DNA of 64,000 nt. Origin: Gnetum montanum (taxonomy: Eukaryota; Streptophyta; Gnetopsida; Gnetales; Gnetaceae). The notes under the pieces are model-generated. The model searched no databases. It was not told where the DNA came from and saw nothing but the letters and a program-made list of their open reading frames with translations. The number at the start of each line of letters is the position of its first letter. Positions within the stretch are counted from its first letter, which is position 1. Positions 46,245 through 58,290 of the stretch are shown piece after piece. The translations under genes were made by a program, and so were the position numbers. Location: positions 1 through 64,000 of the forward strand of contig MNCI01001396.1 of the NCBI GenBank assembly GCA_015680685.1, read 5' to 3'.

Positions 46245-47806
46245 GTATTGGGACAATATTGCAATTCATGGAGCTATGATCCATCCTTGCATAAATTATG
46301 TTAAGTTTTGAGAACGTTGGCCTTTCTAAGTGCCTTGTCCTAGTTGTTCTCCACATGGGAAGCAAATCCTTTTCCTATGCATGGCTCCTCATGATTTAGA
46401 ACTCATTTCTTGAAAATTTTATTTTTGTGAGTGGTCCTTTCCTTCTTGAAGATACAAATACACCAATCATAAACTTCTAGTCTAATGTGCTTGAAAAAAA
46501 TTTGAAGTGAATCAATTTATCAGTTATCTCTTTGTCATAATGGCTTAGCTTACTATCTTTATGTATAGATCCCTTAGTTGATGATAGATTTTCCCATTTA
46601 GTTTGTGCAAAAATTTCATCTTGATATTTTAAATATAACAAAATGTTTGAGCTCAATTTGAATTTCAAATGTGGGTACCAAAAACTCTTGGGGCTCATGG
46701 TACAAACAAGATGAAGTAACAAACTTCCAATGCACAAATCCTTTATAGAAGTAGTTGATGAATTAGTCTTAGTGTCCCTCAAATTCTTAACAATGTACAA
46801 TGAGTTAAAATCTTTCTTAGTTCTATTGCTCCAAAATGGACTTCACCAAAAGGTTTTCTAGGCTCTTTTGATAGTCATCTTCTATCTAAATTCTTCTATT
46901 ATTCTAGGCTCTTTAGATAGCATAAGGTTTTCTAGGTTTTCTAGGCTCTTTTGCTCCAATATGTTCCTAGTTATTCTTCTATTAATGTTCTACCTAAATT
47001 CATTAAGGAACTAGTCTTCTTGGTGATTTATTGATGGCAATTAACATACGTGATTTATGCCACAAGGTATAGAATAGAATAACTAGAGTGAGGCCTTGTC
47101 CATTTTAAATGATTAGATGTTTGTGTAGTATCATGGAAAATTTGTGTAATTAAAATTTCCTTATGATGGTTCCAAAGGAGGATGCATTAGTACATCCCTT
47201 TTGGTCATCAAAGTCAAATGGAATTATATGTAAGACCTTTCAATCCTAGTATTCCATTATTGAAGAGTTGATATGTAGCATGGTAAGGTTGGCTTTGTGG
47301 CCTTTCCTTAGCATGTATAATGGATGTGTTGCAAATTAGATGGTGGATGTATTTCAAGAAGAAACCTCATAAAGGGGTTCTATCAAATCCTTCCTTCAAT
47401 TTGATAGTAACATAATCTCTAGTGATTAGTTTTTTAATTAGTTGATCATAGTAGGGTAGGAGCTACTAATCCAAGGGAATGAAATGTCTTGAAAATTTAC
47501 ATTATAGACATCTATCCCATGGAAACTTTCTTAGTGCTTATATTCCTTATAAACTACTAAAATAAGAATAGAGCTTGTCTCATTCCATTGTCGAGTGATT
47601 TGAAATTGCTAGCAGACTTCACATTATTATCTTTCTTATTATGTGTAGCTACTAGCTTTATGGATGTCCTATTAGTGGTGCTAAAGTTGATGGCTTGAGA
47701 TGAGGTCTATTCCATGGCCAATTCTCTAGTTGCTCTTAGAATCACTTCATAGATTGATAAATTAAACAATAGGTTGTATATACTTGATGTTTTCAGATGA
47801 CGTGAA
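46245..47806. other. Unassigned sequence right of A2
   Basis: About 1.6 kb, AT-rich. On the minus strand near 46390-46330 a short stretch reads CFPCGEQLGQG, which loosely resembles a chromovirus Gag zinc knuckle, and a 107-codon open frame (46800-46477) lies upstream of it in the same sense. Neither is convincing alone. If real, they would be the gag of an older minus-strand element whose LTR begins at 47807. Confidence 0.35.
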
Positions 47807-49090
47807 TGTAACACCTTGTGTTCTTAACCCTTGGTTTATGCTAAATTATTCTTTAATTAACCCATGACTTGACTTATGTCTTTTGTTAATTTGTTAATGT
47901 TTCTTAAGGATTTGATCCCATGACCCTTCAAGTATTTTATTTATGCATTGTTTTCAAAATTTTTAATAAATATTTTGTTAAGATTACCTTTTTATAAATT
48001 TTCAATTCATTTTATAAATATTCTTGTTTTCAATTCTTATTTTTGAAAACATCTAGTATCTTTTTATTTTATTCATTTTTTGGATTTATCTGAAAAATAT
48101 TGATTCATTGGTGTTTTCTAACTAAGAATAGATTGTTAGGATGGTAGCACATGTTATGAAGTGTCAATTGAATATTTTGAAAAATATTATTTTTTATGAA
48201 ACTTGTATAAGATTTATTCTATTTGTTACTCAAGTAGACTTAGAATTTTTATTATGCACTAGCCTCTTACCAAGCTTTTTTAAATATTATGAAATTTGTC
48301 TTTTGGATATGCTATTGTAAATTGATGTTTCTACCTTGGCTTGGTAAACCCTAGGATTGTAGACTAAGTGAGGGATTGTGATTTATGTACATTCTTTATC
48401 CATTCTTGTTGGTCAATCTCTCCCATTGGTGATCTCAATACCATTCCAATGCTTCAGTCAATTTAACCTTATGTGTTGCAAGTCTTTTGAATTGCAAAGG
48501 TAAAGTAACTAGTTCCAAGCTTTATCATATTGTTATAATTTTGGTTGTGTTGTTTATCATCATTGTAATACCATGTACATGTTGTGATATAACTCTTGTA
48601 ATGTCTATGTCAAAATCTAATTTCTTTCATTTCTATCATTTTCTATGCCTTTCAATGTGTCTTCGATGATATTTCTTACCATCATAGTTCATGGTAAAGG
48701 TGCTAGCAAAGACCATGGGTTATGGTAAGGTCATGTCTTGATCATGACTAAACCACAAGTCATGATCTTACAAGTGACTGTAACCCTGAGCTGAGGTACA
48801 CATTTTTAAGTTGTTGAATTGATCATGACTCGTGTTAAGGTTGTGGTCTAGACCATGACCTAACTAATAGCACTAAGTTCCATGAGTCATGGTTGCATTG
48901 TGGCCTTCACCATGACCAAATTAGCAATTATAGTCAATCTTTTGCTTCACATCACAAGTCTTGGTCAACTTGTAATCTGTTGTTCTTTGTCCTTTCATGT
49001 TATTTTCACATCCTTTAGGTAGTTCTTAATCTATGGTACTCAAACTCATTCATTTTCTAATGTTTCGACCTTTCAATTATGCATTTGATG

Positions 49091-49340
49091 GGAACAATGA
49101 GTAGACATTATGAGGATTTTAGGTTTGCCTTTAGTACTTGATTCAAATTACATATGATTGTACCTAGGGTAGCCTAGTTTATGTGTCAATGGGTAGGTAT
49201 TGTGGAGTATAGGGTTGACTACCATACTCGACCCATGTTTCTTATGATTATATGCAACTTATGATAATGGGAAAGCATTATGAAGGGACTATTAGTCATT
49301 TAGTACTTGCTCATATTGGTTGTGATTATTGATATCGTTG
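49091..49340. repeat. Diverged tandem repeat, about 80-92 bp period, three units
   Basis: Units begin AATGAGTAGACATTATGAGG (about 49096), AATGGGTAGGTATTGTGGAG (49188) and AATGGGAAAGCATTATGAAGG (49266). Each is followed by text like TTTAGTACTTG…CATATGATT. Such minisatellite-like blocks are common inside long plant LTRs, which fits the possible LTR above. Confidence 0.5.
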
Positions 49341-49483
49341 ATTTCATGATGAAGATGATATGAGTAGGTAAACCACATGAGATTATTTCTAGTGCCAATT
49401 CATTTCAAATTAGGTGAGGCTTGGTTAACTAGTCCTTGAGGAGGGTTATTAATGACATTCAAGATAGGTGAGATCTTTATGGG

Positions 49484-50328
49484 TGATGAGTAGCTAGGTC
49501 TTCCAACACTCCACCATATAAGTCACGAGTGTACATGTGCAACTTGATCATAATCTATGGATGACCAATGTAAATTCATTAGTAGTTAAGGTTTATTTTG
49601 CGATTATTGTCTTTGCATGTTAAGTTAGTGAAGCTCAATTTGTATGGTTTAACTCTAAATGAGACATATGATATGTTGATGTTGTTGGCTTGAATCAAAA
49701 GAAGTATAAACATGGTTAAGTGTAATGAAAGTAAAGTAACTATTCTAGCCTACAGGTGATAAGTATTTGCTCATGGTTTATCATACAAGTTAAGGGATCA
49801 TGTAACCATCACTAGGATTACCAAGTGAATCCACTACTGAGTAAATTAAATGAACTCATTACTAGGTTATCAAATGATTATACTAGATACTCAGAACCAA
49901 TCATACTTATAGCACCTTACTAAAAGATGTAGGACAAACTAATGTACTTGGAAACTGTAAATGACTTAAGTAAGGAAAACATGTTGAAAGGTAAAATTAA
50001 ACTAAATGAAAATGAACTAAGTAAACTACTACAGTGGTGGAAAAAAACTTCGATCTTTATTTCTAGTCATGAATTATGCTCAAGAATAATCTACTTAAAC
50101 AAAGATTTCATACAACTATTTAACACCACACTACATGCATTCACTCTATTGTTAAGTCTAATTAATGGATACAAACTATAATAATTTAGCTAAGTGTTGG
50201 CGAAAGATTGTTCTGTTAATACAATGATGTGTTGATATTTATAGTGATGACTAGGACCCACTACATTGCATCTATGATGATGTAGGATGGGATATGATAT
50301 CATGAAAATTGATACTTGGGTTTTATCA
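49484..50328 (-). mobile_element. A3 3' LTR
   Basis: 845 bp, TGATGAGTAGCTAGGTC to GGTTTTATCA on the plus strand. The decayed polypurine tract (sense GTTAATTATGAGGGCA, 50329-50344) follows. Reversed TATA (GATATTTATAG, about 50232) and polyadenylation signal (about 50055). Confidence 0.88.
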
Positions 50329-50581
50329 TGCCCTCATAATTAACTAGAAACTCATCCTTGAGTTAAAATAAAAGGAAGGTAGAGTTGCTTACAAAATTTT
50401 TGGATCATTTACAAAATTTGACATCATGAATTATATACATTATGGACTCTACCATGAATGTTGCATTATGGTTTGAGTGGTGTTTACAAAATTATCATGC
50501 ATTGCAAGATGGACACATATGCGAAAACAAAACAAAACATAACAAAAATAAAAATTAAAAGGTCAATGTAGCCTCTAACTT

Positions 50582-53277
50582 CTAGGTGGCAGTGGTTGTT
50601 CCATCGACTTCTTTCCTTTGTTGTTGAGCTTTTGAAATTAGTATCTATTTAGTAATACTTGAAGTTGCTTCTCCTTTGATTTTGGGTCATGTACTATCTG
50701 GGAGAATTCAATGATGTTTGTTGGAGTCAGGACTTTGCAAGGGCACGATAATTGTGGAAACATTTTGTTTGATTTTACATACTAGGCCACAAACTACCAT
50801 TTTTCTTCTTCAAATGCTTTAGTTATCTTTCTTAATTCTTGATAATCTATTATTCTGAAAGCCATATTTGCTACAACATCTTTTTGGCCATCCTTTTTGT
50901 GCATCCTTTTTGTTTGCAAACTCCTTCTCATATAGTGCATATATTATGGCCACCTATTACTCTAGTTTAATTCTGGTTTGCTTGCTGTGAGCATGTCTAG
51001 ATTAGCATAATGAAGGTTTGCTAATCCCATGTAATTGGTTAGGTCCTCTATCTGCACATCTTTATTCTTGATTTCTGCTTGATGTACATGGGCAAGTCCA
51101 TCCAAGATTGGATATAAATTGGTTGTTTATGTTATAACTGAATTGATCTTGGCTTTAGCAATATGGATTTCCTTTACATTTATTTGCTTGTATATGCCCA
51201 CTTGGTCTCTAAAGTGCTTCTTTAGCCTTTCATGCTTCTTGGCCTTATTTTACAACATGCCAGTTTCAATGGTTGACTTCTATCAGATTACACAAACTTC
51301 TTCCATTGATAGGATTCTATTTTCTTTTGCCAGTTTTTGCATGTTGAGCTTGACCCTAGAGAATTTCTCTCTTAATTGATGGATGCTTTCTTCTAGGACA
51401 CTCTTTTACTTCTTAATGTCCATCAACCTCATATTTTCAGTAGTAATCTTTTTATTCTCTTCTTCTAAGGTAGTCAGGGCTTTAGCATGAGCATATGTTT
51501 GAGCTTCTACCACTCATGCATTCCACATTGCCTTCTCCCTTTCCATGTCCATCTAGATATTCTTGGTTACCAATTGGACTATCTATTCATTTCAAAATTG
51601 CTCTAGGTGGTCTAATGTAATGTATCATGCAAGGTCTTACTTTTTTTCTCTTAATGCAGCTAAGTTTACTTATAGCCTATGCACTTCATTTTTTTCATGT
51701 TTAGCTCTAGTCTTTGCATCACTAGCTTGCCCTTAATGAAAATTAATTTTGACTACATTGTAGTGATATCACTAGGGATATAAAAAATATTCTACATTAC
51801 TGGTCTTGTCTACAATAGTTAATCTAAGATGTCTTCATGTGCTTGTGGAGCCATGGAGGTTCTAGTTATAATTTCAACAACTCTAGATTTAGTTATATCT
51901 TTTGTTGGCATAATAAGAACATTAAAGGATTCTTTAACATGATCTATAATTACTTCAGTTGCACCTATTGCATCTTAATGTTGCATAAGCATGACTGTGG
52001 TAGCTTCTCCTATTTCAAGCATAACCTGAAAGGATGCAGTGTTCTCAGATATTTGTTGTATCTAATCCTCATCTTCTCCTACTTGTAATGAGACTTGACC
52101 ATTGGGGGGTCTTGTTAATATTGTAGGTTTATTTGGATTATCCTTTACTTTATACATGCTAGAAATCTCTTTATTCCCCCAACTTATGGTTTCATTAATT
52201 TGCTGCAAATGGCTCATTGAGGATCCGTGGTTCTACTGTGCTAGTGAAGAGCTTAATCTTGGTTTATCACTAGCTGGTGTTGACCCATTGGGTCTTGCTT
52301 GCTCTTGTCCCATAGATGGAATATTTCCTATTGGTGTAGATCTTGCAACTTCCTCATTGTCTGTTGGCTTTTTCGGTTGGTCTTTTTTGGGAGGCACTGG
52401 CATTGAGATCTCAACATATAATGCATTATAGGCTCTATGAAGAACATCATTAGTATATTCTAGAATTCCTACTTGTTTGCATAGTCTTTTGATGAGACAA
52501 GGAAATGACAATGTGAGTTTTCCTTCTTTTTGTTTTTCAAATTTTCTTTAGATTTTTAAAAATAGTAGATGAGCCATATTTAATTGGAATTTCTCCATGA
52601 CGATGGCACTTCCTCTAGCTACATAGGTGGAAATTCTATTTAATCTCTTGGTGGGGAAAATGTGATAGATCTTTATCTTGAATTAGATCTTTTCTTCTAT
52701 TGACAATCCACTATATTCCTTGTCTATTTTTCCATAGGCCCTTTGTAGCCATAACTTCTTTACATTAGTCTAGGACCTTGTAGATATTTGTGCAATGGTA
52801 GCTCCAACATTTGAAAGATTTAGTGCCTTGGTGATTGCTTCTACTAAATAGGGCACTATGATTTCTTCAACTTAAATGATGACATCATTCTACGTGTTCT
52901 TCCAAAATTGATAAACCTCCCTTAGGTATCATTCACCATTACATGAGAGCATGGGCCAAAGAGGAGAGGCTTGGGGTTGCTCTAAGATATTAGTAGGTGA
53001 AAATTAAGTTCCATAATGATTGTGGACACAATGGAATTTTCTTAGGTATCTTGGAGCCACATGTTTGACAACATGAGGCACTCTCATTTCTCTTGAGTAA
53101 GTGATGCTTCAACTTCAGCTTGTGTGGAATGTTCTATCACAGGTACTAGATGGTGAATACTGAAGAACTAGGCCTCTTGCTTAGCTTGTGAATTATGCTT
53201 TCCAATTTGTTCTCTTCCTCTAGGCTCTTATCTCATTGTTGTGAGGGTCCTTTAGTTGCAAGTCTTTTAGGAGCCAT
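50582..53277 (-). pseudogene. A3 ORF3: coiled-coil protein with plant-transposon-protein-like N-terminus
   Basis: Starts MAPKRLATKGPSQQ-type text at 53277; the last recognisable residues are near 50582. About 900 codons. N-terminal domain at about 52880-52450, including FPCLIKRLCKQVGILEYTND (about 52508-52449). A Pro/Lys/Glu linker (52420-52260) precedes the coiled coil (about 51800-50900). The conserved C-terminal EEPPPPGTT motif is no longer readable. Many stops. Confidence 0.73.
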
Positions 53278-55552
53278 ATGCAAGCATAAAGAATCTAACT
53301 AAAATTACCCAAGGATTTCAAATAAGATCCTAATGATTTATAATCCTCTCTTGGATTCTTGGATTTGATCAAAATTTATCTTTATCACTATCTTTCAGCT
53401 TTTATTAAGATTGCAGAGTTAACAAAAATTTTAAAAATAAACCCTTGGTTGTTGTATTTTCTAATGTATTATGAATGAGTTAGTTGCTTATGACCTCTTA
53501 TAATTATTATATTCTTATTTAATATGTTTTGAAGTGGTTAATTAGGATGGATAGTTAATTTTATTAGCTTTTATTTGAGTAGTTTAGTTAAAATGTGATT
53601 AATTATTATGGTTCTTACCCTTAATATGTTCTTCTAGGCATTAGAGAATTTTGGCACTAAACACACAAACTACACAGAACACTCTCCTCCCCAACTAAGT
53701 TGGTTGCTCCATGATCAAGAGGGTTAAAGAATCATGCAAATCAAAGTTACGGTGAGGAGTTATGAAGCTTGAAAGTTTGGTTTCTAGAGGGTTAGAAAAA
53801 TGTCATGAACTCCCTATGCATAAAATGAGAAGAATTAAAAATTTTCTAGATCCTTGAGTGTATATATAGTTTTTTGCAATGGCAACATCATAGATGTGAC
53901 ATCACAAGGGATAATGCATCACGGCTATGATGTCATTGTTAAAAAATCAAGGTTTTAAGTGAATTTTGATGGGAAAATTAAGTGAAATAAGTAGTCTAGA
54001 ATATTTAGAGATGGTTCAAAGGATTCTTGATCATGGATGATGCTCAGAAGATAAGAATTTATGGTTGAAAGTGTATGAAAGAAGAAATTTGGGCAAGGTC
54101 AGTGAATTAGATATATTGGAGATGACTGGTAAAAACTACCAAAGGTATGATTAGATATGAGTATGTAGGAAAGTAAGAATGATCATTAAAGTGTTTTGGA
54201 GGTAAAAGATGATCTGGAATTGATCATCAAGTATGAATCATAAGGGTTATACACATGGATCCTCCCCAAGGCAAGCTCTAGCCCTTAGTGCCCTTGTATA
54301 ACAACACCTATAAGTGGTCATAGGTACTCAAGGAGTTGAATGTGAAACATACCTGTTATCCAAGACACACATGTTAGTATTTCCTTAATGAGAAAATGAC
54401 AATATATCATACAAAACCATTAATTTATGATTGTATATATCAATGATATGGAATGGAACTATCAAGGATTATAGAGAATGGAATGTGAGGTATTTTACCA
54501 TAGGCATAATGAATTCTATGTGTGATGCATGGTTAAAGTAATCATTTGTCCTTTCGTCCAAGATCCAAACCAAGTCCATACCACTTATGAGTGACATCGC
54601 ATTACATCATCCAAAAACTAACCATAGGACCACCATAACTATAAGGAATATTAACACTTAAAAATAAAGTGTCAGGAAGTAGTTTATGAACATGAAAATT
54701 ATTTTAAAGGAGACTTAGCCTTTGGTCAGAGGAGTGCATTCAAGCATGGGTAACATGTATTTCTAGCCTCATAATCAATGCGAGTCCAAGAAACCTTGAA
54801 ATTTTTAAGAAGTTGGCTACCTTTAGGCATGGGTAACATGTCTTTCGAGTGGATCCACCAAAATTTTTTATTTTGTACATTCATTATGTTATTGCTATGT
54901 CAAACTTACCAAAGGACTACCTTTAGGCATGGGTAACATGTCTTTCTAGTGACATGGTAAGGCAACACTTGTTTTTTACATGCTTCCATTTTTCATTAGA
55001 ACTCAAGTAAATAATATAACTTAATAGTAGGATAAGACTTATAGTTGCACCCTTAGAGAATCCATAAATACCCTTGAATTCACACCCTTTTTATTCCTCC
55101 TTGGTCCTTTACCTTTTTATCCAAGAATAATGATCATAAGTTTATTTTAGTTTTATTGTGAAAAGAATGTCATTATGTCCATGGTAAGAACCTATTATTA
55201 TTGGAAATGAGTGGATGGATGATGTGGTTTCACTTGCGTATATAATCAATCCTTCAATGATTTGATAACATAGGGTAGTATTCACATTATTGGGACTACA
55301 TCTTATTTTATTTCTTTACACATTATTGGAAAAATCAATAAAAATATGTAGAAGAAAGATAGTGAAAAATCATTAAAAAATGATAAAAATGGAAAAATGT
55401 AGAAAGAATTAAAAAGATATTAAAAAAATAAAAAATGATTAAGAAAAGGAAAAAATATAAAAGAATGACAAATATATGAAAGAATGTGAAAATTGGTAAG
55501 AAAAGAAAAAAGTGAAAAGTAAAAAGTAAAAAAATGTAAGAAGAATTTATGC
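53278..55552 (-). other. A3 conserved spacer with three spacer-motif copies and leader intron
   Basis: A-rich plus strand at 55330-55545 (U-rich RNA). Spacer motif copies have cores at about 54741, 54824 and 54924, separated by 83 and 100 bp; the last two share CTACCTTTAGGCATGGGTAA. Block GTGGATGGATGATGTGG at 55210. Purine motif AACTTAGTTGGGGAGG (about 53684-53699). Candidate intron 53278-53618 (donor AAGG|GTAAG, acceptor CTTGCAT with the final G changed to T, 341 nt). Confidence 0.75.
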
Positions 55553-56790
55553 CTAAGTGTCAAACTTAATGCCCCCACAACTATCATTACAAGTGAAGAT
55601 TAGAAAAAGTGAACTAATTAGTAGATAGGCTAGAGTTCTTGAAAGAGTAAGGAAAGTCACAGTATGGATAGACTTGTTGAATATTGACAAGAATCATTTT
55701 TTGTGGTGTTGTTGAAAGATAGATTTGCATGGAGGTAGATTGGTATGTAGCATGGACAATATAGGACCCCTTCCATAAGGTTTAGAACTTAGCCTTTTGT
55801 GAAATGTGATTGGGACTATAGTAAAGAACTCTATCACCCAGCTTGATAGACACTTGTCATATTTAGATGTCATGTTTACATTTGGAGTACTTTTTGTGGA
55901 TTTTGTTACTCATTTGAGCTACTAGTCTATTTTCATTTAAGAAATTTAGATTCTTTAAGCTAAGCTTAAATCGAGGTCAAGTGTACTAGTAGTGGAAAGG
56001 GTGTTGAGTTCCACTTGGATTGGTAAAGTAGGTATTTGACTATAAAATAACTCATATGAGGAATACCATGTAAGAAGTTTCCAAGTTGATTTACATGCCC
56101 ATAGAGCATCATTGAGTTTAGTGCTCCAATCCTTCTTATAACAACTAACAATTCTAGTTAATATCCTAGTGATTTTTTTGTTAGTCATTTCTACATGACC
56201 ATTTTCTTAGGGGTGATAAAGTGTAGTTAATTTATAATTAACCCTTAGTTGTTACATTATCTTCTTAAATGTAGCTCCTATGAAGTGAGTTTTGTTGTTT
56301 TATATGAGCATGTGTGGTACTTCAAATTTGTTCACTACATGTTGTTGAAAGAATTTGGTAGTTGTTGTGGTCGTATAATCTTTAACTGCAACTAATTCTA
56401 CCCACTTCATGTAATAATAGATAGTTACTATAATGTAGGACTTCTCATTTGACATTGGTGTGATGGATCCCATGAAATCATTTTGCCAAATGATAAAGGG
56501 TTCTAATAGTTGTATCCATTGTTGTGGTCCTTCATTTCTATCTTTTAGCCTTCCATCCCTTTGGAATCTTCCACAAGATTGTGCAAACCAATGTACATCC
56601 CTGAATATGGTAGGCTAAAAGTAACCTACCATGATTAATTTTGGTGCTATCCTTCATCCTACTTAGTAACCACCACATGGTCCTTCATGTGCATCTTCTA
56701 GGACTCTTTGTTGAGTTTCTGTGAGAACACACCATCTTATTAATCTGTTTGCACATATCTTGTAAAGGTTTCAATTAATTTCCATATACC
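55553..56790 (-). pseudogene. A3 pol: integrase and Pol C-terminus
   Basis: Zinc-binding region at about 56680-56570 (AHEGPCGGY … FAQSC), with one His and one Cys lost. Core at about 56330-56150: NNKTHFIGATFKKIM has Asn for the second catalytic Asp; the Glu is kept in HVEMTNKKITRIL. The sequence WSTKLNDALWACKSTWKL (about 56130-56080) is typical of plant Ty3/gypsy integrases. Pol ends CGGIKFDT-stop at 55553-55555. Confidence 0.82.
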
Positions 56791-56959
56791 TTTTTACTTT
56801 GTGGAGGAACTATTCTTTATGTTTCTTATCCTATTCAATGGGAAACTCTTGTTTGATGAGATATGTTATGCAATTAGTAATTCATGACTTCATTGTTGAA
56901 TCTACAATCATAACTACTTTGGTGAATAGTTTTCATCAAGAAATTGGTCTGATATTGGT

Positions 56960-58290
56960 TCATCCTTTTCTTGTGATTCCTATCTAAGTCTTGATAAATA
57001 ATCTACTACAACATTTTCAGTTCCTTTCTTGTCAATCATGGTATTGTCAAACTCTTGTAAGATAACAAGCCATCTTATCACTCTTGGATTGATAGCTGGT
57101 TTGTTCATTAAAATTTTGATAACACTATGATCAGTATAGACACACATAGGATAACCAAGCACATAGTGTCTGAATTTCTTAAGTTCATACACCATAACCA
57201 TAAGCTCCTTTTTAATGGTTGTGTAATTGAATTGTACCCCAGCAATGCTTCAACTAGCACAGTGTATATAATAGGGTCGTTTCTATTCATCAAGTTGAGT
57301 AAGTACTAATCCAAATACATAGTTTGAAGTATTTGTCATTATGTGGAAAGGCTTTGATCAATTTGGAGCTTAGAGGATTAGTGTCTTGATTAATTTCTGT
57401 CTCAAGGTTTCAAATGCTTTCTCACATTATTCTATCCATTGAAATGTTGCATCTTTCTTAGTTAGTTCCACTAGTGGTTTGTCAATCTTTGAAAAGTTTT
57501 CAATAAATATCTTGTAGTATCCTATGTGGCCAAGAAATGATTTGACATCTTTGATAGTTTGTGGCCTCTTAGTGATATTTTAAATGACTTTGATCTTTTT
57601 TAGATCTACCTCTATTCCTTTGTGAGATACTTTTTATTCTAGAACTATACCATCTTGAACTAGTAAGTGGCTTTTATGCTAATTGAGCTTTAGATTAGTT
57701 TCCACACATCTGTTTAATACTTACTCTAAATGGTCCAAGGCTTGTTTAAAATCTAGCCCATATGTGCAGAAATCATCCATGAAGACTTCAACTCCATTAA
57801 CAACTTTCTTCTAAGAGATGCTTAGTACAAGTCTCTAGAAGGTAACATGTGCATTACATAGGCCAAAGGGCATTTTATTATGTGTAAACATCATCTATGA
57901 GCTTATGAATGTGGTCTTCTTCTGATTTTCTGGTATAATGCAAATTTGATTATACCCATTGTATCCATCCAAGAAACTATAATATTGGTATCCTGTTATG
58001 GTAACTAGGACTTGGTCAACAAATGATAGAGGAAAATGGTTCTTAAAAAATACCATGTTAAATAATCAAAAGTTAATGGAGACCCTTCACTTGCCAACTT
58101 TCTTTGAGACAATGACCAATGGGCTAATCCATTAGTTATCTGCTATGGGGTAGATGAACCCAACTTTCAACAATTTTTTCAACTCTTGTTCAACAACTTT
58201 CTAAAGTTTAGGAATCAAACTTCTTTGAGGTTAATAATGTGGTTTAACAATTGGATCTATATATATTTAGTGTCGACGGAAACGTGGATT
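56960..58290 (-). pseudogene. A3 pol: reverse transcriptase and RNase H
   Basis: RT from about 58240 (VVEQELKKLLKVGFIYPIAD) through MPFGLCNAHVTF (about 57880) to VFMDDFCTYGLDFKQALDHL (57790-57730), with the catalytic Asp pair kept. KRC/NRCVETNLKLN and FLGHIGYYKIFIENFSKI follow. RNase H ends with ELKKFRHYVLGYPMCVYTDH and TENVVVDYLSRL (57201-56980, an open frame). In-frame stops interrupt RT several times. This is the best guide to the group's RT. Confidence 0.87.

Noticed and set aside
46477-46800. A 107-codon minus-strand frame as a host gene
   Set aside because: No recognisable domain, no splice context and no conserved flanks. It may belong to an old element but cannot be supported.
48690-48970. 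A repeat array built on GGTCATG / CATGACC words
   Set aside because: The words recur irregularly with no fixed period and no readable frame. It is not strong enough to call a repeat.
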